Source: JAKJGV01 sp964617565 (GTDB lineage: Bacteria > Verrucomicrobiota > Kiritimatiellia > CAIQIC01 > JAGNIJ01). Taken from it: DNA of 21,727 nt. The notes below the pieces were generated by a model. The model was not told the DNA's origin. It saw nothing but the letters and a program-made list of their open reading frames with translations, and ran no database searches. A program made the translations under genes and the position numbers. The DNA lies in NCBI GenBank assembly GCA_964617565.1, contig CAZTYH010000053.1, forward strand, positions 1 to 21,727, read 5' to 3'. Shown one piece after another: positions 1 to 6,930 of this stretch (positions within the stretch are counted from its first letter, which is position 1; each line of letters starts with the position of its first letter).

Positions 1-91
1 GCGCTGGGTTGGGGACAAATTCAACGGGACGGAGTTCGGAAGCGGTGCGGCCGTCGGGACGGAGGCATGACGGGTTTGCTTTGTTGCTCAT
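1..91 (-). CDS. rph: Ribonuclease PH, N-terminal fragment (cut by window edge)
   Basis: Only the first 30 codons are inside the window, reading from ATG at 91 towards base 1. The translation contains LRPDGRTASELRPVEFVP. This matches the conserved start of RNase PH (R-P-x-G-R...-x-L-R-P-V), the phosphorolytic exoribonuclease that trims tRNA 3' ends. About eight residues precede the conserved RPDGR, so the true start could differ by a few codons. No Shine-Dalgarno precedes ATG 91. Instead TTGATT (126-121) and CATAAT (104-99), 16 bp apart, place the predicted transcription start next to the ATG. The neighbouring tRNA-Arg on the same strand fits a tRNA-processing role but proves nothing. The identification rests on a short conserved segment. 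Confidence 0.75.
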   Translation of the reverse strand, partial: MSNKANPSCLRPDGRTASELRPVEFVPNPA

Positions 92-98
92 TCGCCTG

Positions 99-126
99 AT
101 TATGTCAAAGGCGGTGAAGAAATCAA
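99..126 (-). promoter_or_regulatory. Putative sigma-70-type promoter of rph
   Basis: On the minus strand, TTGATT (126-121) is followed after 16 bp by CATAAT (104-99). The predicted start of transcription, about 7 bp downstream, falls on or next to the ATG at 91. That would make the rph mRNA leaderless. This is by eye only; short promoter matches occur by chance. Confidence 0.4.
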
Positions 127-169
127 GGGATGGGAGAATTAGAACCCGTCCGTTTGGGAGCAGCTAACC

Positions 170-412
170 TCACCATAAATGCTTTTTGGCAAAAGCATGG
201 CCCGATCCCGTTTTGAAATATCGTTCCAACTGCGCCGCACGAGACCGGTCATTCACTCCCACGCATGCCACTAACCTCCACGGCCGCCATTTTGCAGTGT
301 GAGTGCAGCATCCCTGATTATGTTGTCTCAATCGAGCTTCCACGTCTTCTGTCAACCCAACATACTTCTTCTTGGGGGAGGCTAGACTTTGCAAAAGGTA
401 CACAAAATTCAT
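170..412 (-). CDS. Small GIY-YIG nuclease-family protein
   Basis: An 80-residue protein, the usual length for the stand-alone GIY-YIG (UPF0213/YhbQ-like) family. Residues MNFVYLLQS carry the first beta-strand (V-Y-L-L for the GIY half). YVGLTEDVEARLRQHN carries the second half (Y-V-G for YIG), the conserved arginine helix and the H-N pair. LERYFKTGSG supplies the conserved glutamate. The open frame extends upstream to 589 through the tRNA and a repeat, but family homology begins at the ATG at 412, so that start is chosen. There is no clear Shine-Dalgarno. Cellular roles of these small proteins are poorly defined; DNA cleavage or repair is the family expectation. It sits between rph and a palindromic element next to tRNA-Arg. 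Confidence 0.85.
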   Translation of the reverse strand: MNFVYLLQSLASPKKKYVGLTEDVEARLRQHNQGCCTHTAKWRPWRLVACVGVNDRSRAAQLERYFKTGSGHAFAKKHLW

Positions 413-459
413 ACACGCCCTGCTTCGCCCTCGCCGCTTCGCGCCGGTGCTTCGCAGGG

Positions 460-563
460 CATCCTTCGCTCTGCGCCTTTTGTTGTAATCATGTGGGAGA
501 TGGCTTGCCATCCGTAGCTCAAAACCCGAATCATCCGTGATTCGGGGCGCAGAGCGAAGGATG
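460..563. repeat. Nested inverted-repeat element next to tRNA-Arg
   Basis: An 18-bp perfect inverted repeat (460-477 and 546-563) encloses 68 bp. Two more perfect hairpins lie inside or abutting: a 6-bp stem GATGGC/GCCATC at 498-511 and a 9-bp stem CCCGAATCA/TGATTCGGG at 525-546. The right outer arm runs into the last CCA bases of the tRNA gene. There is no open reading frame of note. It resembles a REP-type or miniature mobile element, or a structured tRNA trailer. A multi-copy nature cannot be tested here. Confidence 0.7.
521..546 (-). terminator. Probable intrinsic terminator after tRNA-Arg
   Basis: On the minus strand, 16 nt past the tRNA 3' end, a perfect 9-bp stem with a 4-nt loop (546-525) is followed directly by TTTT (524-521). 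The U-tract is short, so termination may be partial. Confidence 0.55.
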
Positions 564-638
564 GTGTGCCTGGCGGGGGTCGAACCCACAACCTTTGGCT
601 CCGGAGGCCAACGCTCTGTCCAATTGAGCTACAGGCAC
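562..638 (-). tRNA. tRNA-Arg (anticodon CCG)
   Basis: A 77-nt gene with encoded CCA. The acceptor stem GTGCCTG (638-632) pairs with CAGGCAC (572-566), followed by A73 and CCA. The anticodon arm is TTGGC-CTCCGGA-GCCAA, giving anticodon CCG, which reads CGG (Arg). The T-arm contains GGTTCGA within GTGGG-TTCGACC-CCCGC. The D-arm contains AGCTCAATTGGACAGAGC. It lies downstream of serC on the same strand and could be read from the serC promoter or its own. Confidence 0.95.
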
Positions 639-670
639 CCTGTATCAGAATTCAGCAGTCAGGGGACAGT

Positions 671-707
671 AGTCAGAGGTCCGTAATCGGCAAGCTGACC
701 TCTGACT
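671..707. repeat. 11-bp inverted repeat of the AGTCAGAGGTC type
   Basis: AGTCAGAGGTC (671-681) is mirrored perfectly by GACCTCTGACT (697-707) with a 15-nt loop. It lies just downstream of the serC stop. A further degenerate AGTCAGGGG copy lies at about 656-665. There is no T-tract after the stem, so it is not a classical intrinsic terminator. It could still fold in the serC 3' end. Confidence 0.6.
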
Positions 708-715
708 TCTGATCT

Positions 716-1795
716 CTATCCATTCTTCTTCTGAAACTCTCCCATGAAGGCGACGAGTTCGTCAATACCTTCCGGGGGGAACGCGTTGTAAATCGAGGCG
801 CGGATGCCGCCCACCGAACGATGGCCCTTGAGCCCTTTCAAGCCCCGGCCGGACGCCTCTTTCACAAACGCCTCTTCCAGTGCCTCCGAAGGCAGCCGGA
901 ACGTCACGTTCATGTCGGACCGGAATTCCTTGACGGCCGTTCCCTTGTAGAAACCTGACGAATCAATCGCCGCGTAGAGCTTCGCGGCCTTGTCGCCGTT
1001 CCGTTTCGACATCGCTTGAAGCCCGCCGTTCTTGATAATCCACCGCGTAACGAGCGTGACCAGGTAGATCGCAAAGCAAGGAGGCGTGTTGTACAACGAG
1101 TTCTCGGCAATGTGTGTCTTGTAACGCAAGATCACGGGGACCTTCTCTGATACTTTCTCCGCAAGATCCTTGCGGATGATCACTAGTGTCACGCCGGCAG
1201 GACCGAGATTCTTCTGTGCGCCCGCATAGACCAGCCCGAAGGGCTTAGCATCGAACGGACGGGAAAGAATATCCGAGGACATATCCGCGACGATTGGCGC
1301 ATCCGCCTTCGGAAAAGTTTTCCACTGGGTTCCGGCAATCGTTTCGTTGGACGTGATGTGCAGGTAGGCTGCACCCGGCGTGCACTTCAGCGAGTCCGGT
1401 GCCGGCAGGCGCGTCGGGATCTCCTTGCCTGTATCGGCAATGACGTTCACCTTCCCAACAACCTTTGCTTCCTTGATCGCCTTGGAAGCCCACGCTCCGG
1501 AATTGACGTAATCGGCGGACTGCCCTTCCCCGAGCAGATTCATCGGCACCATTGCGAACTGCCCGCTGGCTCCGCCCTGGAGGAACAGCACGGCAAACTC
1601 ATCACCCAATCCCAGCAGGCTCTTCACATTCGCCACCGCTTCATCATGAACGGCCGCGTACTCCTTGCCGCGATGACTCGCCTCAAGAAGAGACAGTCCC
1701 GAACCTTTGTAATCAAGCATTTCGGCTTGCGCTTCTTCGAGAACTTCCACAGGCAATGTAGCCGGACCGGCGCTGAAATTGCGGACGCGTGCCAT
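716..1795 (-). CDS. serC: Phosphoserine aminotransferase
   Basis: A 359-residue, full-length SerC (family about 360). It is a cytoplasmic PLP enzyme that converts 3-phosphohydroxypyruvate plus glutamate to phosphoserine in serine biosynthesis, and also acts in the pyridoxal phosphate pathway. N-terminal NFSAGPATLP is the family signature. FLQGGASGQF (residues 71-80) forms part of the cofactor phosphate site. The Schiff-base lysine is K195 in YAGAQKNLGPAG. The substrate-binding HRSVGGIRAS segment is near the C-terminus. An AAGGAG Shine-Dalgarno (1809-1804) lies 8 nt before ATG 1795. It is divergent from the purine permease. A TATGAT -10-like hexamer lies at 1855-1850 but has no good -35 at normal spacing. 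No serA or serB is adjacent. Confidence 0.97.
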   Translation of the reverse strand: MARVRNFSAGPATLPVEVLEEAQAEMLDYKGSGLSLLEASHRGKEYAAVHDEAVANVKSLLGLGDEFAVLFLQGGASGQFAMVPMNLLGEGQSADYVNSGAWASKAIKEAKVVGKVNVIADTGKEIPTRLPAPDSLKCTPGAAYLHITSNETIAGTQWKTFPKADAPIVADMSSDILSRPFDAKPFGLVYAGAQKNLGPAGVTLVIIRKDLAEKVSEKVPVILRYKTHIAENSLYNTPPCFAIYLVTLVTRWIIKNGGLQAMSKRNGDKAAKLYAAIDSSGFYKGTAVKEFRSDMNVTFRLPSEALEEAFVKEASGRGLKGLKGHRSVGGIRASIYNAFPPEGIDELVAFMGEFQKKNG

Positions 1796-1889
1796 TTTCT
1801 AATCTCCTTATTTGTTTCAGCCAATAACGTCGCAAAGCGGATTTCTTCTATCATAACGGCATGGACGCTGCAACCGCCAACGCGGATTC

Positions 1890-1917
1890 TTGACACCCCG
1901 CAAACCAGCCCCATACT
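1890..1917 (+). promoter_or_regulatory. Putative promoter of the purine permease gene
   Basis: A perfect -35 hexamer TTGACA (1890-1895) is followed after 16 bp by CATACT (1912-1917). The predicted transcript start near 1924 leaves a leader of about 24 nt containing the Shine-Dalgarno GGAGG at 1934-1938. I saw no purine-riboswitch-like fold in such a short leader. Confidence 0.5.
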
Positions 1918-1947
1918 GGGCTCGAAACGACGTGGAGGGGCGATGTG

Positions 1948-3402
1948 ATGCTCAATCTTTTTTTCCGCTTCGACGAGAACAATACGACCGTGCGCACCGA
2001 AATCCTGGCAGGAATAACGACATTCCTTACCATGGCTTACATCATCTTTGTGCAACCCGCCATTCTTTCCGGGGCGATGTTCGGCTTCAGCACGGGCATG
2101 GATTTCGGCGCGGTCATGGTGGCCACCTGTGTGTCCGCCGCGGTGGCAACAGCCATCATGGCCCTGTACGCGCGATACCCCATCGCCCAGGCGCCCGGCA
2201 TGGGCGAAAATTTTTTCTTCCTGTTCTCCGTGCTCCCGGCCGCGGCAACCCTGCAGGTCGTGCAGGATGGAACAACGCAAGCATGGCAGGTCGCGCTGGG
2301 GGTTGTATTCATATCCGGCGTTCTCTTCCTCGCCCTCTCCTTGACCCCCATCCGCGAAATGCTGGTGGACGCCATCAGTTCCAGCATGAAGAACGGCATC
2401 GCGGTGGGCATCGGCCTTTTCATCGCGTTCATCGGCCTGCAGAATTCCGGACTGATTCTCAAGGATCCCGGCACTGCCGTGAAACTGAATACCCATCTCG
2501 CGTCGCCCGACATACTGGTTTTCTTCACCGGCCTCATCGCCACGGCCGCCTTGCACGCACGCCGGGTGCGCGGCTCCATCATCTGGGGCATCGGCATCGC
2601 CGGACTGACCGCCGTCGTCATTCGTCTTGCCCTGCCCGTTCTCGCCCCGCAGCTCTGGCACTCGGAGCCGATGCAACAGACGCGCATGGCTACCCTCTTT
2701 TCGCTTCCCTCGCGGGGCGATGCTGTCTGGCAATGGTTCGTATCCCGGCCACCCAGCGTCCGCCCCACACTCATGCAGATGAATATCAAGGTCGCCCTGC
2801 TGAGCTGGCAGATGATCCCGTTCATCATCATCTTCCTCTTCATGGACGTCTTCGACACGATCGGCACGCTCATCGGCGTCAGCGAGCAGGCGGGGTTCAT
2901 CAAGGATAACAAGCTGCCTCGCGCGCGGCAGGCGATGCTTTCCGATGCCGTCGGCACCGTGGTCGGCGCGTGCGCGGGAACCAGCACCGTAACCAGCTTC
3001 ATTGAGAGCGCGGCGGGCGTCGAACAGGGCGGCCGGACCGGGCTCACCAGCCTCGTCACAGCCGCGCTGTTCCTGCTGGCGCTCTTCTTCAGCCCGCTCG
3101 TCCGCATGATCGGCAGCTATGCCTCGATCACCGCGCCCGCACTGGTCGTCGTCGGAGCGATGATGATTCGCAACGTGCTGAAAATTGACTGGGACGACTT
3201 CAGCGAAGCCATTCCAGCCTTCGTCGTGATGATCGGAATTCCACTCACCTATTCGATCGGCGACGGCCTCGCTCTCGGCTTCATCAGCTATCCCATCATC
3301 AAGCTCCTGAGCGGCAAGGGCCGCGAGGTGCGCTGGCTGATGTATGTGCTGGCCGCCGTGCTGTTCTTCTATTTCGTCTTCGTCCGCGCGCGCACCGGGT
3401 GA
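1948..3402 (+). CDS. NCS2-family (AzgA type) guanine/hypoxanthine permease
   Basis: A 484-residue polytopic membrane protein, close to the usual 430-480 of the AzgA/PbuG branch of the nucleobase-cation symporters. The N-terminus (RFDENNTTVRTEILAGITTFLTMAYIIFVQPAIL) is typical of the family. The motif GTSTVTSFIESAAGVEQGGRTGLT is the AzgA/PbuG hallmark, followed by FLLALFFSPL. About 12-14 hydrophobic helices are visible. Expected role: proton-coupled uptake of guanine, hypoxanthine or adenine across the inner membrane. ATG 1948 is preferred over GTG 1945 because GGAGG at 1934-1938 lies 9 nt upstream of it. It is divergent from serC and convergent with the DCC-family gene, with no obvious terminator between them. 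Exact substrate is not readable from sequence. Confidence 0.92.
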   Translation: MLNLFFRFDENNTTVRTEILAGITTFLTMAYIIFVQPAILSGAMFGFSTGMDFGAVMVATCVSAAVATAIMALYARYPIAQAPGMGENFFFLFSVLPAAATLQVVQDGTTQAWQVALGVVFISGVLFLALSLTPIREMLVDAISSSMKNGIAVGIGLFIAFIGLQNSGLILKDPGTAVKLNTHLASPDILVFFTGLIATAALHARRVRGSIIWGIGIAGLTAVVIRLALPVLAPQLWHSEPMQQTRMATLFSLPSRGDAVWQWFVSRPPSVRPTLMQMNIKVALLSWQMIPFIIIFLFMDVFDTIGTLIGVSEQAGFIKDNKLPRARQAMLSDAVGTVVGACAGTSTVTSFIESAAGVEQGGRTGLTSLVTAALFLLALFFSPLVRMIGSYASITAPALVVVGAMMIRNVLKIDWDDFSEAIPAFVVMIGIPLTYSIGDGLALGFISYPIIKLLSGKGREVRWLMYVLAAVLFFYFVFVRARTG

Positions 3403-3453
3403 GAGAGAAGAAGAAACACAGAATATAAAACACCGTCAGGCTGAAAACAAAAT

Positions 3454-3852
3454 TCAACGTTCGCTGCGCGATGTTTCCCTCGCGTTCGTCCGGCAATGCC
3501 TGCGGCGCGCAATGAAACGATACACCGCCTCCGTGATTCGCGCCGCGCCGGGCACGCGTAAATAAATCCATAACGGCCAGCGCAAGCCGCGTCCGCAGGA
3601 AAGCGAACGCGCCGCCGCTTCCGCGCCACGGGAAACACGCCCATCCGGCTCGACCAGATGCACCGCCTCGTCATATTGCCCTGCCGGCACCTCGGGGAAC
3701 CGGTCACCCACCTCGCGCGCAGGAAGATATTCGATCGCTTCGCCTGCAATCCGGCGCCAGCGTCCAATCCATCGGACACAGAAATCGCACGCGCCATCGT
3801 AAATCATCAACGGGCGCTCTGGTCGCCGAGCCACTTGTGAGGGCGTGCGCAT
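3454..3852 (-). CDS. DCC-family (DUF393) thiol-disulfide oxidoreductase-like protein
   Basis: A 132-residue protein with the defining motif IYDGACDFCVRW (residues 17-28; C22 and C25 form the CxxC of the D-x-x-C-x-x-C signature). The family has a thioredoxin-like fold and is predicted to do thiol-disulfide chemistry; functions of members are largely unknown. LVEPDGRVSRGAEAAARSL and the tryptophan-containing stretch RWPLWIYLRVPGAARITEAVYRFIARRR fit the family's middle and C-terminal part. There is no signal peptide. It starts 24 nt after the ankyrin gene stop on the same strand with only a weak ribosome site, so co-transcription is likely. The C-terminal Arg-rich tail (about 15 residues) is not conserved as far as I can tell. 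Confidence 0.85.
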   Translation of the reverse strand: MRTPSQVARRPERPLMIYDGACDFCVRWIGRWRRIAGEAIEYLPAREVGDRFPEVPAGQYDEAVHLVEPDGRVSRGAEAAARSLSCGRGLRWPLWIYLRVPGAARITEAVYRFIARRRHCRTNARETSRSER

Positions 3853-3876
3853 CTCTTGAATACCATACGGCCGCGA

Positions 3877-4617
3877 TTATTCCTTTCCACCGTTCTGCCG
3901 CAGAAATTCAGCAAGATCTTCGTACCCTCTCGATACGGCATGCTTCAGCGGCGTCCGCCCTGCATTGTCCTTCGCGTTGATGTCGGCCCCTTTCTGCAGC
4001 AACAACTGAACCATCCCCCTCTGGTTGTGAAGCGACGCGACATGCAACGGGGTCGCTCCCGTGTTGTCGTGTATTTTCACTTCCGCCCCGCGATCCAGCA
4101 GCATCTGCGCGATCTGGAGATACGTGCCGCGCGCCGCAAAATGCAGCGGCGTTTTCCCGTCGTTGCGGCGAAGCCGGATGTTCGCGCCGCGCTCAAGCAG
4201 CAGCTTCGTGATCTCCACCTGGTCTTTCTGGATTGCCCAGAAGATCGGCGTGGATCCGGTATTGTCCACCACCTGAATATTCGCCCCGCGCGAAACCAGG
4301 AGTTTCGCGACCTCCACCTGACCGTTCAACGCAGCGCAATGAAGCGGCGTCCATTTATCCTTATCTTCCGCATTGATATCCGCACCCCCCTGGATGAGCA
4401 GGCGCGCCACGGCCGGACCTCCGCTCAGCGCGGCATAATGGAGCGGTGTCTTTCCGTCTCTCGCCTGCGCATGCACCTGTGCGGGATCACCCCTCAGAAG
4501 AAGTTGCACCTGCGCCGTATCCCCGCTCTTTGCCGCGTCGTGAATTTCGGCCGCCTCAACCGTACAGGCAATGGCAGCCGATGCAATAACGGCCCACATT
4601 AAGGCAGTATTTCTCAT
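3877..4617 (-). CDS. Secreted ankyrin-repeat protein
   Basis: A 246-residue protein. A signal peptide is evident (MRNTALMWAVIASAAIACTVEAAE, cleavage near A22-A23), so it is exported, probably to the periplasm. The rest is seven consecutive 33-residue ankyrin repeats, with GKTPLHYAA, KWTPLHCAA, GSTPIFWAI, GKTPLHFAA, GATPLHVAS and GRTPLKHAV marking repeats 2-7. There is no other domain, so a scaffold or inhibitor role by protein binding is the general expectation; the partner is unknown. GGAGGG lies 4-5 nt before ATG 4617. A good promoter sits at 4651-4678, so it is not simply the tail of the hydrolase operon. The DCC-family gene follows after 24 nt. Confidence 0.9.
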   Translation of the reverse strand: MRNTALMWAVIASAAIACTVEAAEIHDAAKSGDTAQVQLLLRGDPAQVHAQARDGKTPLHYAALSGGPAVARLLIQGGADINAEDKDKWTPLHCAALNGQVEVAKLLVSRGANIQVVDNTGSTPIFWAIQKDQVEITKLLLERGANIRLRRNDGKTPLHFAARGTYLQIAQMLLDRGAEVKIHDNTGATPLHVASLHNQRGMVQLLLQKGADINAKDNAGRTPLKHAVSRGYEDLAEFLRQNGGKE

Positions 4618-4650
4618 GGCCCCCTCCGCGTTGTGCTCTCCCTTGCACGC

Positions 4651-4678
4651 AGTATAAACGCAGAGCGCCCGCTGCCAA
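4651..4678 (-). promoter_or_regulatory. Putative promoter of the ankyrin-DCC pair
   Basis: On the minus strand, TTGGCA (4678-4673) is followed after 16 bp by TATACT (4656-4651). Each differs from consensus at one position. The predicted transcript start near 4644 gives a leader of about 27 nt with GGAGGG before the ATG at 4617. Confidence 0.6.
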
Positions 4679-4691
4679 GACCGAAGACAGC

Positions 4692-6920
4692 TCAGCGATG
4701 AACGCGCACGCCGAAATAGCTCTTCTCGACGCCCGACACGGCCGCCGTCCAGACATTTTGCGGCGGCGTCGCATGAATCAGCGTGGCCAGTTCATTGGTC
4801 AGGCCGGCCGACGGATTATCCGTGCTGTGCAAAGCATAGCGCTTGCCCGCCACGCTGCTCCACGTGATCACGAAACGGTCTCCATCTCCGTCATACACGC
4901 CCTCGTGTATTGCCAGGAACGAAGTTTCGTCGCGCGGGTTCGTCCCAGAAACATACTCTTTCCAGTTCGCCATGCCGTCGTCATCGGCATCTTCCGCGCC
5001 GTCCGCTGCAAGGCCGGGATTGAACGACTGGTCCACTTCATACTGGTTGGGCATCTGGTCTGCATCATCATCGCGCTCCGGATCGGTGCTGGCGGAGGCA
5101 AGCGCGCCGGTGGAATAGAACGACCAGTTTTCAGTATAAAGGCGATACTGATAAACCGAGTGTGTCGCCAACTCGTCGTCCACATACAAAGCAGCATCGC
5201 CCCGATACACGCACTCACCGCGCGCCCCATAATCGTCGCCCACATAATACTCCACCCCGTCTTCCACATCCGTGAAATCGGGCGCCGCGCTTTGCTTCCG
5301 GAACACGATGACCCAGTGCGCGCCATCGCCTTTGAAGTGTACGTCAACGCGGTTTGTGCTGATGTATTGCGCGTACACATCCGAGGGCGCCGTCAAAGCC
5401 GTGACCCGCCAGCGGTTTGTTGCATACAGACCGGTATCCCAATCACCCCACGAATTGAATGCGGCCGACGGGTAATAGACATGACGCCCCTTGATGAACT
5501 TCGCCGCCACGTAATAATCGCCACTGGAGGCTCTCGCCATTTTTCCGGTGAATTCATAATCGGCACCCAGGTCCCCGTAATCCGCAAGCGGTATCCAGGT
5601 CCACGTCGCATCGTCCGCATCGCCGGTCAATCCATATCCGACGAAAGCCGCATCCGGCGCTCCCCCGCCCGTGCTGTGACGAAGATACATGCGCCGGTTA
5701 TTCTGGTCGCCCTCCAGCGTTTCGCCCATTCCGCCATCATCAATCCATGTGATCGCACACCACGCCGTTGCAACGTCGCCCGTGAAAGGCTCGAAGGAAA
5801 ACACCTGTCCGAGATGGCCTGCCCCACCCTTGTGGGCCGTCCCTAGAATGCTATCGCCGACCGACAGCAAACTTCCCACGGGCTCCCCTCCCAGCGGCCA
5901 AGCGAACTGGTTCGAGAAACTGCCGCCCAGCGAAAACAGGATCCCATGCCCGTTTGCGCCGCCGAACCGCGCAGCGCCGTAAAGCTTTGTGTCGTGCCGG
6001 ACCAGGCCGGAATACACCGCTGCGCCGTCCGACGCTGCGCCGGTGAGCTGCCGCAGCCATGTCAGTTCCTTCCCATCGGTGCTGAGCCGGAAAACCGCGC
6101 CTGCATTGTCGGTCCCAGAAGGCGTGACGCCATAGAAGAACCCGCCATCGCGCAGCAGGTTGCCGGACGGATTGACGCCCTCGCCACTGGCCCTGAAATG
6201 CCGGATCACTTCGTATCCGGAGCCGTCCTGATTCATCGCGAAAACGACGCCCATGTTGTTGCTACCGCCCTGCGCCGTCAGTCCATACAGCTTGTCTCCA
6301 TCCGCGAGCAGATCTCCTTTCGGATGCTTGCCGTCCACCGGGGGGCCAAGGAAACGGTGCAGATTCGTATAGCCGGTTCCGTCGGGATTGATCCTGAATA
6401 TCGTGCCCCGATTGGTCAGCCCACCATTAAAGGTCATGCCGTACAGCACGCCACCGCTTTGAATCAACGATCCCCATGGCAGCGCTCCGTTGTTCGTATC
6501 GCCCCCGTCAAAGTGATGCAATATGGTGAATCCGAGACCGTTGGTGCCGACGCGGAAGATCACGCCATCGTTTTCCGCGCCGCCGCGACTGGTCATGCCA
6601 AACAGATTCGTGCCATGCAGGAGAAGTGCACCCAGCGGGAACTTGCCGTCGGGGCCGGAAAACGAATGAAGCTGTTCATACCCTTCGCCCGCCGGATCCA
6701 GCGCGAACACGGCCCCGCGATTGCACGCTCCGCCGTAAGGCGTCATGCCGTACAATGTACCCGCGCCCTGGATAAGGCCGGATACCGGACGCCCACCATC
6801 GGACGCACCGCCCGCGAAACTGTGCAGCACCATGTAATCACCCGGGTTCGCTCGCGCCGCGTTTGCCCAGAGAACCGCTGCGATCATCATCAGCGCCATT
6901 TTCTTAATTTCGTGTTTCAT
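4692..6920 (-). CDS. GloVer-type tandem-repeat secreted protein with calcium-binding-like segment
   Basis: A 742-residue protein with a signal peptide (hydrophobic MALMMIAAVLWANAARA, cleaved near residue 25). Residues about 30-400 hold seven to eight repeats of about 50 residues, each with the pattern G-x-LYGMT-x-x-GG-x-x-x-x-G-x-(V/I)F and an intervening LHxF. This is the GloVer repeat of unknown function, plausibly folding as a beta-propeller (inference). The middle (about 400-610) is unassigned. Residues 613-666 are Asp-rich (DDDADQMPNQYE, DADDDGMANWKE), like thrombospondin type 3 or EF-hand-like calcium sites. The last 76 residues (ITWSSVAGKRYALHST) are a short C-terminal domain common in secreted Verrucomicrobia-type proteins. 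It starts 10 nt after the GH44 gene stop, with GAGGT before the ATG, so it is co-transcribed with it. There is no catalytic motif. Confidence 0.82.
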   Translation of the reverse strand: MKHEIKKMALMMIAAVLWANAARANPGDYMVLHSFAGGASDGGRPVSGLIQGAGTLYGMTPYGGACNRGAVFALDPAGEGYEQLHSFSGPDGKFPLGALLLHGTNLFGMTSRGGAENDGVIFRVGTNGLGFTILHHFDGGDTNNGALPWGSLIQSGGVLYGMTFNGGLTNRGTIFRINPDGTGYTNLHRFLGPPVDGKHPKGDLLADGDKLYGLTAQGGSNNMGVVFAMNQDGSGYEVIRHFRASGEGVNPSGNLLRDGGFFYGVTPSGTDNAGAVFRLSTDGKELTWLRQLTGAASDGAAVYSGLVRHDTKLYGAARFGGANGHGILFSLGGSFSNQFAWPLGGEPVGSLLSVGDSILGTAHKGGAGHLGQVFSFEPFTGDVATAWCAITWIDDGGMGETLEGDQNNRRMYLRHSTGGGAPDAAFVGYGLTGDADDATWTWIPLADYGDLGADYEFTGKMARASSGDYYVAAKFIKGRHVYYPSAAFNSWGDWDTGLYATNRWRVTALTAPSDVYAQYISTNRVDVHFKGDGAHWVIVFRKQSAAPDFTDVEDGVEYYVGDDYGARGECVYRGDAALYVDDELATHSVYQYRLYTENWSFYSTGALASASTDPERDDDADQMPNQYEVDQSFNPGLAADGAEDADDDGMANWKEYVSGTNPRDETSFLAIHEGVYDGDGDRFVITWSSVAGKRYALHSTDNPSAGLTNELATLIHATPPQNVWTAAVSGVEKSYFGVRVHR

Positions 6921-6930
6921 AGATCACCTC

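Noticed and set aside
2..70. A plus-strand open frame ending TGA at 68-70 that could be the C-terminus of an upstream gene
   Set aside because: The opposite strand of the same bases encodes the conserved RNase PH N-terminus with a plausible promoter, which is far better supported.
413..589. Upstream extension of the GIY-YIG frame to an ATG at 589
   Set aside because: It would run through the palindromic element and the 3' part of the tRNA gene; family homology starts at 412.
1796..1947. A purine riboswitch upstream of the permease
   Set aside because: With the TTGACA promoter at 1890 the leader is only about 24 nt, too short, and I saw no conserved purine-riboswitch core in the region.
1624..2733. 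Long minus-strand open frame across serC's 5' end and the permease
   Set aside because: It overlaps two well-identified genes, is rich in Gly/His/Arg of no family, and has no start signals.
4698..5846. Long plus-strand open frame antisense to the GloVer gene (and similar ones at 5946-6962, 7219-7986 and 10375-11523)
   Set aside because: These are typical antisense shadows in high-GC DNA; they are composition-driven, lack domains and lie opposite convincing genes.
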